From Salinimicrobium flavum (GTDB taxonomy: Bacteria; Bacteroidota; Bacteroidia; Flavobacteriales; Flavobacteriaceae), in NCBI RefSeq assembly GCF_042684505.1, contig NZ_JBHULT010000006.1, positions 372,001 to 436,000 of the forward strand: a stretch of DNA of 64,000 nucleotides. The letters are read 5' to 3'. The notes below the pieces were generated by a model. The model worked only from the letters and a program-made list of their open reading frames with translations. It searched no databases and was not told where the DNA came from. Both the position numbers and the translations under genes were made by a program. This document shows, piece by piece, positions 18,355 to 27,570 of this stretch; positions within the stretch are counted from its first letter, which is position 1, and the number at the start of each line of letters is the position of its first letter.

Positions 18355-18388
18355 GTTCGGTTACATCCGAACTAATTATGTAAATTTG
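18355..18388 (+). promoter_or_regulatory. Promoter with palindromic operator of the RND efflux operon
   Basis: GTTCGG (18355-18360) and CCGAAC (18367-18372) form a perfect 6-bp inverted repeat with a 6-bp spacer, just upstream of TAAATTTG (18381-18388), a -7 element. The palindrome occupies the region between -33 and -7, so a bound regulator would block RNA polymerase. The GbsR/MarR gene that follows is the obvious candidate for autoregulation. Confidence 0.6.
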
Positions 18389-18408
18389 CAGTTCAATTTT
18401 TCAGAAGA

Positions 18409-18912
18409 ATGAAGGAAGAAGAACTGAATAAAGAGAAAAACCGGTTAACGGAACAGTTGGGGGTGATCATGGAAAAGAAATACAAACTGGCGCCAATAGC
18501 TGCCCGTATTCTTTCCACTTTAATACTTAGCGGAAAGCAGGGTCTAACCTTTGATGAGCTGGTACAGCAATTGAATGCAAGCAAAAGCACCGTTTCGACC
18601 AACCTGGAAATTCTTCAAAACCACCGACGGATAGAATATTTCACAAAACCCGGGGATCGAAAAAGGTATTTTACCCTCAATGCGAATTTCACGCTTGAAG
18701 TCTTTGATGAAATGATCAATTCCTGGGAAGCAGAAAAGAATGTTCACAAGGAGATCCTTCAGTATAAAGAAAAAAGAAACTCGTATAACGAGGATCATGA
18801 CCTGCCGCTCTTTGATCTCGAATTCCAAAAGAATTTACTTGTTTTCCTGGAGGAGACAACGGCAGGCATTAAAAAACTAAAATCGAACTTTATCAATAAA
18901 AAAGGCTTATAA
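18409..18912 (+). CDS. GbsR/MarR family transcriptional regulator of the efflux operon
   Basis: This 167-residue winged-helix protein has its helix-turn-helix at about residues 45-70 (LTFDELVQQLNASKSTVSTNLEILQNHRRIEYF), followed by the wing KPGDRKRYFTL and a C-terminal dimerisation helix. This type is commonly the first gene of Bacteroidetes RND operons and acts as a local repressor. The next gene starts 13 bp downstream. Autoregulation through the upstream palindrome is inferred. Confidence 0.9.
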   Translation: MKEEELNKEKNRLTEQLGVIMEKKYKLAPIAARILSTLILSGKQGLTFDELVQQLNASKSTVSTNLEILQNHRRIEYFTKPGDRKRYFTLNANFTLEVFDEMINSWEAEKNVHKEILQYKEKRNSYNEDHDLPLFDLEFQKNLLVFLEETTAGIKKLKSNFINKKGL

Positions 18913-18925
18913 GCCACGAGACCGT

Positions 18926-20041
18926 ATGAAAAAGATCAGTTTCATAACTATTGTACTGGGAATTCTCCTTTTGGTTTCCTGCAAAAATGAAGAGCAACAG
19001 GCCCAGCAACAGGGTGCAATGCCCCTTCCCGTAGTTGAAGTACCGGTGAGAACTGTAACAGGATTCACTTCTTACCCGGTGAGCATTGAAGGGACTGTCA
19101 ACAGTGCAGTAAGGGCAAAGGTTCCCGGCTACATTACCGATGTACTTGTTGATGCCGGGGAAAAGGTAAGTAAGGGCCAGGTACTGTTTAAACTGGAAAC
19201 CGAGGCCTTGTCTCAGGATGCGGGGGCAGCCCGTGCAAACGTCAGTGCTGCACAGGTTGAAGTAGATAAACTAAAACCCCTGGTGGAAAAAGGGATCATA
19301 AGCAATGTACAGCTGGAGACGGCAAAGGCGAGGCTGGAGCAGGCTAAAGCCAATTACAATAGCGTTGCTGCCAGTATTGGTTATGCCCAGATCAAAAGTC
19401 CGGTGGATGGTTACGTAAGTTCCATTAATTACAGGGAAGGAGCATTGGTAAGTCCGGGGGATCCTAACCCCCTGACCAGAGTATCAGATATCGAGGAAGT
19501 ATATGCTTTTTTCTCTATGAATGAGAGGGAATATCTCAATTTCGTTCAGAATACCCCGGGGTCGAACCTGGTAGAAAAAATAGAGAACTTTCCGCCGGTC
19601 TCCCTGGAACTGGTGAATGGACAGATCTATGATCATGAAGGAAAAATGGAAACGGTTACGGGACAGATCGACCCCTCCACGGGTACGGTAACTTTCCGCG
19701 CAATCTTCCCAAACCCCAACGAGATCCTTACCAGTGGGAACAGCGGAAAAATACTAATCCCCCGAACCTATGAGAACGTACCGGTGGTACCGGAATCTGC
19801 ATCTTACGAGCAGCAGGGAAGAGTTTACGTTTATAGGGTACAGGGAGATTCAATGGCAGTATCTACGATCATTGAAGTACGGGACAGGGTTGAAGGCGTT
19901 ATTGTGGTTGGCGCAGGAGTTGCAGAGGGTGACTGGATCGTGGCGCAGGGTGTTGGAAAATTACGCAATAATACTCCTATAACTCCGCAACCCATTCCTT
20001 TTGACAGTATTGCCGGTTCCTTAAAACCAATTTTTAAATAA
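18926..20041 (+). CDS. RND efflux periplasmic adaptor (AcrA/MexA-like lipoprotein)
   Basis: A lipoprotein signal (lipobox LVSC, Cys19) anchors the protein in the inner membrane. The membrane-fusion-protein domain order is clear: a lipoyl/barrel-sandwich segment (VPGYITDVLVDAGEKVSKGQVLFKLE), a short alpha-helical hairpin rich in Ala and Glu (about 90-150), the second lipoyl half (AQIKSPVDGYVSS) and a beta-barrel. It links the RND pump to the outer-membrane channel. It is the second gene of the operon, 9 bp before the pump gene. Confidence 0.95.
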   Translation: MKKISFITIVLGILLLVSCKNEEQQAQQQGAMPLPVVEVPVRTVTGFTSYPVSIEGTVNSAVRAKVPGYITDVLVDAGEKVSKGQVLFKLETEALSQDAGAARANVSAAQVEVDKLKPLVEKGIISNVQLETAKARLEQAKANYNSVAASIGYAQIKSPVDGYVSSINYREGALVSPGDPNPLTRVSDIEEVYAFFSMNEREYLNFVQNTPGSNLVEKIENFPPVSLELVNGQIYDHEGKMETVTGQIDPSTGTVTFRAIFPNPNEILTSGNSGKILIPRTYENVPVVPESASYEQQGRVYVYRVQGDSMAVSTIIEVRDRVEGVIVVGAGVAEGDWIVAQGVGKLRNNTPITPQPIPFDSIAGSLKPIFK

Positions 20042-20050
20042 GTCCAGAAG

Positions 20051-23000
20051 ATGCTGAAAGTTTTTATAGAGAGGCCGGTATTATCTACAGTGGTTTCCAT
20101 AGTAATTGTAATGTTGGGGATTCTCGCCATCACCACCCTCCCGGTGACACAGTATCCTGATATCGCTCCGCCTACGGTGCAGGTATCGGCAAATTATCCC
20201 GGAGCCAATGCGGCGACAGTACTCGAAAGTGTGATCATTCCTATTGAAGAACAGATCAACGGAGTGGAGGGAATGGATTATATTACCTCTACCGCCAGTA
20301 ACAACGGGAGCGCCAGCATCCAGGTATTCTTCAAACAGGGAATTGATCCCGATATAGCTTCGGTGAACGTGCAGAACAGGGTAGCCCGGGCCACACCCCT
20401 GTTGCCCAGGGAAGTTACCCAGAGCGGGGTCACCACGCAAAAGCAGCAAACCAGTGCATTGATGTTCTTTACCGTACTCTCTGAAAATGATGAGTACGAC
20501 GCAACATTTATTCAGAACTACCTCAACATCAACGTGATCCCGGAACTTAAGAGGGTCAATGGCGTGGGTGATGTGAATGTATTTGGAGCAAAGACCTATG
20601 CCATGCGTATCTGGTTAAAGCCTGAAAAACTGGCGGCATATAATCTTATTCCTACAGATATTATAGGTGCTATCAATGAACAAAGTCAGGAAGCTGCCGC
20701 AGGATCTTTGGGACAGAATAATGCCGAAGCATTCGAATACGTGATTCGTTACAGCGGGCGCTACAGCAAAGAGTCTGAATACCGGAATATCGTGATCAAA
20801 GCCCTGGATAACGGCCGATTTTTAAAATTAGAGGATGTTGCCGAAGTAGAACTTGACGCCCAGGGTTATAATGTTATTTCGTTCACGAACGGAAAACCCG
20901 GGGTAAGTATGGGTGTTTATCAAACTCCGGGTTCAAATGCGCAGGAGATCATCGAAGAAGTCCACGAGAAACTAGACCAACTAGAAAGCAATTTCCCCAC
21001 CGGACTCTCGGTAAGGGTTAATTTTGATACCAACGAATTCCTAAACGCCTCCATCAATAAAGTGGTTATGACCATTTTGGAGGCTTTTCTCCTGGTATTC
21101 CTGGTAGTATTCATTTTCCTTCAGGATTTCAAATCAACACTTATCCCTGCTATAGCAGTACCGGTTTCTATCATTGGTACTTTCTTCTTCCTGAATCTCT
21201 TCGGCTATTCAATTAATCTCTTAACCCTGTTCGCGTTGGTTCTTGCAATAGGGATCGTAGTAGATGATGCCATTGTGGTAGTGGAGGCAGTTCATGCCAA
21301 GCTGGAACAGGGAGCAGAAAGTGCTAAAAAAGCTACCCATGCAGCTATGGAGGAAATAGCCGGGGCAATTGTATCCATTACCCTTGTCATGGGTGCGGTA
21401 TTCATTCCTGTGACCTTTATCACCGGCCCCACCGGGGTTTTCTACGAACAATTTGGGGTTACCCTTATGGTGGCCATAGCCATCTCAGCAGTGAACGCTT
21501 TAACGCTGAGCCCAGCCCTATGCGCGCTGTTCCTGAAACCTCAACATGAAAAAGAAGGAAAACGAAAAGGCTTTTTAAAGAGGTTCTTTGCCGCCTTTAA
21601 CGTTGCTTTCGATGCCAGCACGAGAAAATATGTGCATTCGGTTTCATACCTGTACAAACACAAATGGATCACCGGGGTGATCATCCTTGCAGCCATAGGT
21701 GCGATTTTCTGGGCATCTTCCAATACTCCTACAGGTTTTGTTCCTGATGAGGACCGGGGAATGATCTTCGCCAATATTGAACTGCCGGCCGGCGCTTCTC
21801 TGGATAGAACAGTGGAAGTTACTGCGGAACTCAACCGAAGGATCCAAAAGATCCCCGGAATCAACACGGCCTCCCTCGTTAACGGTTTCAGCTTCATGGG
21901 AGGTGCAGGAAGTAACTATGGCCTTGGGTTTATTAAACTCGATCCCTGGGATGAACGTACAGAAGAAGGGACTTCTTCCGAAGACATCATTGGGAAGCTC
22001 TTCCAGGTAACAGCCGGGATAAGCGATGCAAATATTTTGTTCTTCCAACCACCCAGTGTCCCCGGTTTTGGAGCCTCTTCAGGATTTGAAATGAAGATCC
22101 TTGACCGCACCGGCGGAAGTTTTGAAGATCTTGATATGGCCACCCGGGAATATCTTGCAGATCTTTCCCAACAGCCGGAGATCCTGTATGCAAGGAGTTC
22201 TTTTAACACTAATTACCCCCAGTATGAGATCGATCTCAATGTTCCAAGAGCCAAAGAAGCAGGGGTGGATATTGGAAGTATTTTCAGTACCCTTCAATCC
22301 TATATAGGAAGTGTCTATGCCGCCGATTTTGCCCGGTTTGGAAAACAATACAGGGTCTTCGTTCAGGCCTTACCCGAGGATAGAGCTACAGTAGATGACC
22401 TTAATTCTCTTTTTGTGCGCAACGCCCAGGGGGAGATGACACCCATCACTGAATTCGTATCCCTTAGCAGGGTATACGGACCACAGTCGGTTACCAGGTT
22501 CAACCTGTTCAACTCGGCCAGTGTGAACGGTGCAGCCGCACCAGGGTATTCTTCGGGAGATGCGATAGCAGCTGTTCAAAAGGTTGGAACAGGATCGTTG
22601 CCGCAAGGTTTTGATATTGGATTTTCAGGATTAACAAGAGAAGAGATCTCCGCAGGAAATCAAACTACCTTTATCTTCCTGCTGAGTATTCTGTTCGTGT
22701 TCTTTATCCTGGCGGCGCAATATGAAAGTTATTTACTGCCGCTGGCCGTATTGTTCTCACTACCTGTTGGAGTAATGGGTGCGTATGTCACCACCAGCCT
22801 TACCGGACTAGAGAATAATATCTATTTCCAGATCGCACTTATCATGCTACTGGGTCTACTGGCCAAAAATGCCATTTTGATCGTCGAATTTGCCATACAG
22901 CGGCGTAATGCGGGAATGACCATAGTAGATGCTGCACTTGATGCCGCAAAAGCCCGTTTAAGGCCTATTCTCATGACCTCCTTCGCCTTTATCATTGGAT

Positions 23001-23194
23001 TACTGCCACTGGTGTTCTCAAGCGGAATTGGTGCAGTAGGAAATCGTTCAATTGGTACGGGAGCAGTGGGTGGATTACTCATAGGGACCATTTTAGGAGT
23101 TTTCATCATTCCTATCCTGTTCATCCTCTTCCAGTGGTTACACGAAAAATTTGCGGGCAGGCCTGAAGTTTTATCTGAAAGTGAAGAAATTTAA
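20051..23194 (+). CDS. RND efflux pump, HAE1 family (AcrB-like)
   Basis: At 1047 residues this has the usual AcrB length and twelve expected membrane helices around two large periplasmic loops. The proton-relay aspartate pair lies in GIVVDDAIVV and the relay lysine in GLLAKNAILIVEFA. The N-terminus FIERPVLSTVVSIVIVMLGILAI is typical of hydrophobe/amphiphile exporters rather than heavy-metal pumps. Together with the adaptor and the outer-membrane factor it forms a tripartite drug or solvent exporter. The outer-membrane gene starts 1 bp after its stop, showing tight coupling. Confidence 0.97.
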   Translation: MLKVFIERPVLSTVVSIVIVMLGILAITTLPVTQYPDIAPPTVQVSANYPGANAATVLESVIIPIEEQINGVEGMDYITSTASNNGSASIQVFFKQGIDPDIASVNVQNRVARATPLLPREVTQSGVTTQKQQTSALMFFTVLSENDEYDATFIQNYLNINVIPELKRVNGVGDVNVFGAKTYAMRIWLKPEKLAAYNLIPTDIIGAINEQSQEAAAGSLGQNNAEAFEYVIRYSGRYSKESEYRNIVIKALDNGRFLKLEDVAEVELDAQGYNVISFTNGKPGVSMGVYQTPGSNAQEIIEEVHEKLDQLESNFPTGLSVRVNFDTNEFLNASINKVVMTILEAFLLVFLVVFIFLQDFKSTLIPAIAVPVSIIGTFFFLNLFGYSINLLTLFALVLAIGIVVDDAIVVVEAVHAKLEQGAESAKKATHAAMEEIAGAIVSITLVMGAVFIPVTFITGPTGVFYEQFGVTLMVAIAISAVNALTLSPALCALFLKPQHEKEGKRKGFLKRFFAAFNVAFDASTRKYVHSVSYLYKHKWITGVIILAAIGAIFWASSNTPTGFVPDEDRGMIFANIELPAGASLDRTVEVTAELNRRIQKIPGINTASLVNGFSFMGGAGSNYGLGFIKLDPWDERTEEGTSSEDIIGKLFQVTAGISDANILFFQPPSVPGFGASSGFEMKILDRTGGSFEDLDMATREYLADLSQQPEILYARSSFNTNYPQYEIDLNVPRAKEAGVDIGSIFSTLQSYIGSVYAADFARFGKQYRVFVQALPEDRATVDDLNSLFVRNAQGEMTPITEFVSLSRVYGPQSVTRFNLFNSASVNGAAAPGYSSGDAIAAVQKVGTGSLPQGFDIGFSGLTREEISAGNQTTFIFLLSILFVFFILAAQYESYLLPLAVLFSLPVGVMGAYVTTSLTGLENNIYFQIALIMLLGLLAKNAILIVEFAIQRRNAGMTIVDAALDAAKARLRPILMTSFAFIIGLLPLVFSSGIGAVGNRSIGTGAVGGLLIGTILGVFIIPILFILFQWLHEKFAGRPEVLSESEEI

Positions 23195-23195
23195 T

Positions 23196-24596
23196 ATGAA
23201 AAGATCCATTTTATATAAGGTAGTTCTTGTCCCCGCCATTATGGTATCCTTCCAGTCATGTTTTGTGGCCCGGGATTATGAACGTCCTGCAGAGGTCCTT
23301 GAAGAAGCAAACTTCAGGACAGATAATTTGCCCCAGGACACCACAACTATGGCCGGGGTATCCTGGAGGGAATTATTCACAGACCCTTACCTGACAGGAC
23401 ATATTGAAGAAGCGCTGCAAAACAATATTGATATACGAATAGCCCTGCAGCAGATAAATGCTGCGCAGGCCTATCTTAGGCAGGGAAAGGCATCTTATTT
23501 TCCCTCGGTAAGTGCGGGAGTAGGCGTTGTACACCAGGAACTCGCCGGAAATAACCAATCTCTCTACGGAAGGAGCTCCATTGACCAGTTCGACCTCTCT
23601 GCAGACCTGTCCTGGGAAGCAGACATCTGGGGGAAAATAAGGAGCAATGAGTTGGCCATGCAGGCATCATACCTCCAATCTGTAGCTGCCCATAAAGCCG
23701 TAAAAACAGAGTTGATCTCCAATATTGCTTCCCTTTACTACCAGTTACTCGCCCTTGATGACCAACTTTCGATTACACGTGAAACCATCGGGAATCGCGA
23801 GCGAAGCCTGGAGACCATGAGAGCATTAAAAGACGCCGGCAACGTGACCGAAGTTGGAGTACAACAAACCGAAGCCCAGTTATACCGTGCACAGGCCGTA
23901 ATGATCGATCTTAAAAATGATATAAGACTTTTGGAAAATACCTTTTCGATCTTACTGGGGGATGCTCCACACAAGATCGAAAGAAGTGATCTTGAGCAAC
24001 AAATCATTAATACTCCCTTACGAACGGGAGTACCTTTACAGCTTCTGCGAAACCGTCCTGATGTGGTCGCCGCGGAATATAATCTGGTCAATGCTTTTCA
24101 ACTGACCAATGTGGCCCGCAGTATGTTTTATCCTTCTCTTCGTATCAACGCCACCGCAGGCTTTCAAAGCCTGAACCTTAGCCATCTTCTGGATGCCAAT
24201 TCTTTCTTTTCAAGCATAGCAGGTTCTTTGACGCAGCCAATCTTTAACCGGCGGCAGATTCGAACCGAATTTGAGGTAGCCGAAGCACGGCAGGAAATTG
24301 CTTTCCTGACTTTCAGGGAAACTTTGCTTATCGCCACCCGCGAAGTTTCTGATGCGCTTTATAATTATCAGGCGGCAGAAGAGAAAATGGAAGTAAAATT
24401 AAAAGAATCTGAAGCATATGATCTTGCCACCTTCTATTCCGAAGAACTACTCAATAACGGGTTTGCAAATTACCTGGAGGTTCTAACGGCAAGGGAAAAT
24501 TATCTGAACGCGCAGCTTGAACTGGTGAATATACGCTTCAACGAACTTAACGCAATAGTAAACCTGTACCAGGCGCTGGGGGGCGGCTGGCAATAG
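23196..24596 (+). CDS. TolC/OprM-like outer-membrane efflux lipoprotein
   Basis: The chosen start at 23196 gives a good lipoprotein signal (lipobox FQSC). Longer readings starting inside the pump gene lack one. The two OEP repeats are visible: an Ala/Gln-rich helical pair IDIRIALQQINAAQAYLRQGKASYFPSVSAG in the first half and RNRPDVVAAEYNLVNAFQLTNVARSMFYPSLRINATAG in the second, ending QALGGGWQ, which is a hallmark of OprM/NodT-type channels. It forms the outer-membrane trimer of the efflux system and is the last gene of the operon. Confidence 0.96.
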   Translation: MKRSILYKVVLVPAIMVSFQSCFVARDYERPAEVLEEANFRTDNLPQDTTTMAGVSWRELFTDPYLTGHIEEALQNNIDIRIALQQINAAQAYLRQGKASYFPSVSAGVGVVHQELAGNNQSLYGRSSIDQFDLSADLSWEADIWGKIRSNELAMQASYLQSVAAHKAVKTELISNIASLYYQLLALDDQLSITRETIGNRERSLETMRALKDAGNVTEVGVQQTEAQLYRAQAVMIDLKNDIRLLENTFSILLGDAPHKIERSDLEQQIINTPLRTGVPLQLLRNRPDVVAAEYNLVNAFQLTNVARSMFYPSLRINATAGFQSLNLSHLLDANSFFSSIAGSLTQPIFNRRQIRTEFEVAEARQEIAFLTFRETLLIATREVSDALYNYQAAEEKMEVKLKESEAYDLATFYSEELLNNGFANYLEVLTARENYLNAQLELVNIRFNELNAIVNLYQALGGGWQ

Positions 24597-24622
24597 AGAT
24601 TTGCATAACCGGTTAAATGTGG

Positions 24623-24654
24623 AAAGGCTACCTGACGTATAAGGCAGCCTTTTT
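24623..24654. terminator. Terminator between the efflux operon and convergent genes
   Basis: AAAGGCT (24623-24629) pairs with AGCCTTT (24646-24652) around a 16-base loop and is followed by a T-run on the plus strand. The longer loop makes it weaker than other terminators in the window. Confidence 0.6.
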
Positions 24655-24656
24655 CT

Positions 24657-25160
24657 TTACTTAAGGGATCCGGCTTTTTCTGCCCACCAGGGATGGATCT
24701 CCACTTCAAGCCTACCTGCTTTGACCATAGGATCAAGATTAGCCAGGCTATCGGCCATTTTTTGGGTAGGAGTATTATAAACCGCAATTCCCCGTATCTC
24801 TCCGTCATCACCGAAGGGTCCGGCGAGACTTAAATAACCTTCCTTTGCCATACGGTTCAAATGTGCGAGGTGCTGTTTTTGAAGTGCAGCGGCTTCAGTG
24901 GAATCCTGGCTCCTGTTAGAACCTCTTTTCAGAAAAACCATGTAATATTGCTGCATCAGGTATTTTTGTCCTTCCTCCTCATAGAAGAAAGTTTCATAAC
25001 CCTTACTCTGCAGATCCTTTGCCTGCTGTTCCACATCGGGGATAGTGTCAGGTTTTTTTGCTTCTACCTGCTCAGGTCCGGGGATTCCTCTGGGGTTATT
25101 CTTCTGGTTACACCCTATTAACAATAATAGAGCAAAGAGGGTTAAAATCGTTTTTTTCAT
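24657..25160 (-). CDS. YCII-related domain lipoprotein
   Basis: A lipoprotein signal (lipobox LIGC) is followed by a linker and, from about residue 65, a YCII-like ferredoxin fold: QQYYMVFLKRG, then LQKQHLAHLNRMAKEGYLSLAGPFGDDGEIRGIAVYN and a C-terminal helix and strand. The conserved His of the family is in KQHLAHL. YCII domains are small ligand-binding or enzymatic domains of largely unknown function, and an exported version is unusual. Its start overlaps the CYTH gene stop by 4 bp (ATGA), so they are translationally coupled. Confidence 0.82.
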   Translation of the reverse strand: MKKTILTLFALLLLIGCNQKNNPRGIPGPEQVEAKKPDTIPDVEQQAKDLQSKGYETFFYEEEGQKYLMQQYYMVFLKRGSNRSQDSTEAAALQKQHLAHLNRMAKEGYLSLAGPFGDDGEIRGIAVYNTPTQKMADSLANLDPMVKAGRLEVEIHPWWAEKAGSLK

Positions 25161-25642
25161 AGGTTATAATTTTGCCAGGCCTTATATGGAAACTTACTAA
25201 GATAGGAATTATAGTACATTTTGTTCCCGGTTACTTCCTCCCCCAGCCACTCCGGTCTTTCATAGATCTCATCTTCTGAAGTAAGTTCTACTTCAGCCAT
25301 TACCAGACCAGCATTTTCACCGAAGAATTCATCCACCTCAAAAAGATGATTTCCTACCTTAATTTCATATCGGTCTTTCTCAATAGTTCCCGGCTCACAA
25401 ATTTTGAGCAGGTCTCCAGCTTCAGCAGCAGAAATCTCCTTTTCCCATTCAAACCTGCTTAGACCGCTGTGGTTGGATATTCCTTTAATGGTCAAAAATC
25501 CCTTTTCCCCTCTTAATCGCACCCGCACGGTTCTTTCGGGAGCCGAGTTTAAATATCCCTGTACGATCCTGGTCACTTTCGAGGCATTTTTCTTGAATCC
25601 TTCTATTGATGACACCAGGAATTTACGTTCTATTTCCTGCAT
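25157..25642 (-). CDS. CYTH domain protein (triphosphate tunnel metalloenzyme)
   Basis: The N-terminus MQEIERKFLV holds the ExExK signature that defines the CYTH/TTM superfamily. Arginines and lysines follow on alternating strands (VRVRLRGEKGFLTIKG) and acidic residues come late (VDEFFGENAGLVMAEVELTSEDE), lining the tunnel. Family members hydrolyse tripolyphosphate or other triphosphates with Mg or Mn. At 161 residues it matches the short ygiF/ClTTM-like bacterial type. It lies between an oxidoreductase gene and the YCII lipoprotein gene in one minus-strand operon. Confidence 0.93.
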   Translation of the reverse strand: MQEIERKFLVSSIEGFKKNASKVTRIVQGYLNSAPERTVRVRLRGEKGFLTIKGISNHSGLSRFEWEKEISAAEAGDLLKICEPGTIEKDRYEIKVGNHLFEVDEFFGENAGLVMAEVELTSEDEIYERPEWLGEEVTGNKMYYNSYLSKFPYKAWQNYNL

Positions 25643-25655
25643 TGAATTATTTTAA

Positions 25656-26312
25656 TTATTCCCGAACGATCTTTTTGATCTTATGCGATTCGATCCTTTT
25701 CTTTTTATAGCCTTTATTGGCAACTTTGATCATTGCCGCGGCAATGGTTTTAGGATGTATACTCCTGTATTTCCTGAACTTTCCTATCAGTAAATGATTC
25801 CCTAACTTCATTACTTTCTTCCAGAGTGCTTCGAAAGTACGTTTTTCCTCCCTGTGGCCGCCAATTAATGAAGGCTGAAATATATAAGTTTCGGGGATAT
25901 CCTGTTCCAGCACCTCCCTTTCCATTTCTCCTTTGATCCTGTTGTAGAAAAATTTGCTTTCAGGATCTGCTCCCAGGGCAGAGATCACCAGGAACTTTTC
26001 AATATCATTCTTTTTTGCCAGTCGGGCAGCTGTCACAGGAATTCCATAGTCAACCTTTTTATAGACCTCTTCATTGGGAGTCTTCTTTTTTGTAGTTCCA
26101 ATACAAACGAAAACCTCGTCTCCCGTAAACATTTCAGCGTATTTCTCCAGTTCAAAAAGGTCAATAAGGTGTTCTTCCAACTTTGGGTGCTGAAATCCTA
26201 CAGACCGTCTGGAGAATAATTTGATCCTGGAGTATCTGACATCGCGCAGCAACCGGTCAAGCAATATACTTCCCGTTAGGCCGGTCGCACCAAGAATTAT
26301 GGCTGTCTTCAT
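25656..26312 (-). CDS. NAD(P)-binding Rossmann-fold protein (HTATIP2/YwnB-like)
   Basis: The protein begins TAIILGATGLTGSILLDRLL, a GxxGxxG dinucleotide-binding motif, and continues with VFVCIGTTKKKTPNEEVYKKVDYG and VISALGADPESKFFYNRIKGEMEREVLE, which matches the atypical short-chain NAD(P)H-binding family around human HTATIP2. A YNRIKGE segment takes the place of the usual YxxxK motif. The substrate is unknown. It is the first gene of a three-gene minus-strand operon with the CYTH and YCII genes and is divergent from dinB. Confidence 0.85.
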   Translation of the reverse strand: MKTAIILGATGLTGSILLDRLLRDVRYSRIKLFSRRSVGFQHPKLEEHLIDLFELEKYAEMFTGDEVFVCIGTTKKKTPNEEVYKKVDYGIPVTAARLAKKNDIEKFLVISALGADPESKFFYNRIKGEMEREVLEQDIPETYIFQPSLIGGHREEKRTFEALWKKVMKLGNHLLIGKFRKYRSIHPKTIAAAMIKVANKGYKKKRIESHKIKKIVRE

Positions 26313-26407
26313 CTTTTTATAATTGTAATGTTAAATTAATCGTTTTAGAGAAGAAAACAAATGATTTTCCCGTCTGGTTCTTCGGAAGGTCAAAAGGAAG
26401 GATTCAC

Positions 26408-26415
26408 TAAATTTG
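26408..26415 (+). promoter_or_regulatory. Putative dinB promoter -7 element, implying a leaderless mRNA
   Basis: TAAATTTG matches TAnnTTTG but lies only 4 bp before the dinB ATG. Transcription would start at or next to the A of the start codon. A TTCG at 26381-26384 is a weak -33 candidate. Confidence 0.45.
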
Positions 26416-26419
26416 CCAG

Positions 26420-27517
26420 ATGGAAAAGGGGAAACAGCGCAAGATCATACACGTAGACATGGATGCCTTCTATGCCTCTGTAGAGCAGCTGGATAATCCT
26501 GAACTGCAGGGAAAAGCCCTTGCTGTGGGCGGAAGTTCTCAAAGGGGTGTTGTGGCGGCAGCCAGTTATGAAGCCCGGAAATTTGGTGTGAAGAGCGCCA
26601 TGAGCAGTGTTATCGCTAAGCGCAACTGCCCGCACCTCATCTTTGTTAAACCCCGGTTTGACCGGTATAAGGAGCTCTCAAACCGCATAAGAAATATATT
26701 TTTTGAATTTACAGATTTGGTTGAACCCTTATCTTTAGATGAGGCCTATCTCGACGTGACCGAAAATAAAAAAGGAAACCCCAGCGCCTCTTTGATCGCC
26801 AGGGAGATAAGGCAGAAGATCTTCGAAAAAACCGGTTTAACAGCTTCTGCAGGTATCTCTGTAAACAAATTCATAGCTAAAGTTGCCAGCGATTATAATA
26901 AACCCAACGGACAAAAAACCGTAAATCCCGAGGAGGTAGAGAATTTTCTGGAGCAGCTGGAGATCAGGAAATTCCATGGAGTTGGTAAAGTAACCGCCGA
27001 CAAAATGTATCGCCTGGGTATTTTTACGGGGAAAGACCTGAAAGAAAAGACGCTTGACTTTCTTAACGAACATTTCGGGAAGAGTGGAAAATATTATTAT
27101 CAGGTGGTACGGGGAGTTCACCACAGCGAGGTAAAACCATCACGCATCAGGAAATCCCTGGGAGCAGAGCGCACTTTTGAAGAGAATATCTCTTCTGAAG
27201 TATTCATGCACGACCGGCTTCAAAATATTTCCGAAGAAATAGAAAAAAGGCTCACAAGGAGCAAGGTAGCCGGCAGGACTATAACCCTGAAGATAAAGTA
27301 CAGTGATTTTACCCTGCAAACGCGCAGTAAGACCCTGCAGTATTATATTTCGTCGCAGGAATTGATCCTGGAAGCAGCAAAGGAACTTCTCTACCAGGAA
27401 AAAATGAAGGAATCTGTAAGGCTGTTGGGAATCTCTCTTTCAAACCTCAATACAGATAATGAGGAGGAAAAAGAAGTAAAAAAGGAGGTCGCAGTGCAAC
27501 TGAAGTTCGATTTCTAG
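26420..27517 (+). CDS. dinB: DNA polymerase IV (Y-family translesion polymerase)
   Basis: The palm-domain metal ligands are in HVDMDAFYASVEQ (about 11-23) and SLDEAYLDV. The helix-hairpin-helix region KFHGVGKVTADKMYRLGI and the little-finger domain complete the enzyme. The length of 365 is normal for bacterial DinB. The C-terminus does not end in the usual short clamp-binding pentapeptide, but VQLKFDF could serve as a degenerate beta-clamp motif. It is a single gene with a possible leaderless promoter. No LexA-type box is evident upstream. Confidence 0.96.
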   Translation: MEKGKQRKIIHVDMDAFYASVEQLDNPELQGKALAVGGSSQRGVVAAASYEARKFGVKSAMSSVIAKRNCPHLIFVKPRFDRYKELSNRIRNIFFEFTDLVEPLSLDEAYLDVTENKKGNPSASLIAREIRQKIFEKTGLTASAGISVNKFIAKVASDYNKPNGQKTVNPEEVENFLEQLEIRKFHGVGKVTADKMYRLGIFTGKDLKEKTLDFLNEHFGKSGKYYYQVVRGVHHSEVKPSRIRKSLGAERTFEENISSEVFMHDRLQNISEEIEKRLTRSKVAGRTITLKIKYSDFTLQTRSKTLQYYISSQELILEAAKELLYQEKMKESVRLLGISLSNLNTDNEEEKEVKKEVAVQLKFDF

Positions 27518-27525
27518 AAAAAGAA

Positions 27526-27550
27526 AAGCCACCCTAACCGGGTGGCTTAT
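27526..27550. terminator. Terminator between dinB and pyk
   Basis: A 9-bp stem AAGCCACCC / GGGTGGCTT encloses the loop TAACC. On the minus strand a T-rich stretch follows, so it mainly ends the pyk transcript. The plus-strand tail is less T-rich. Confidence 0.82.
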
Positions 27551-27570
27551 TATAGATAGAAATTAAGTTT

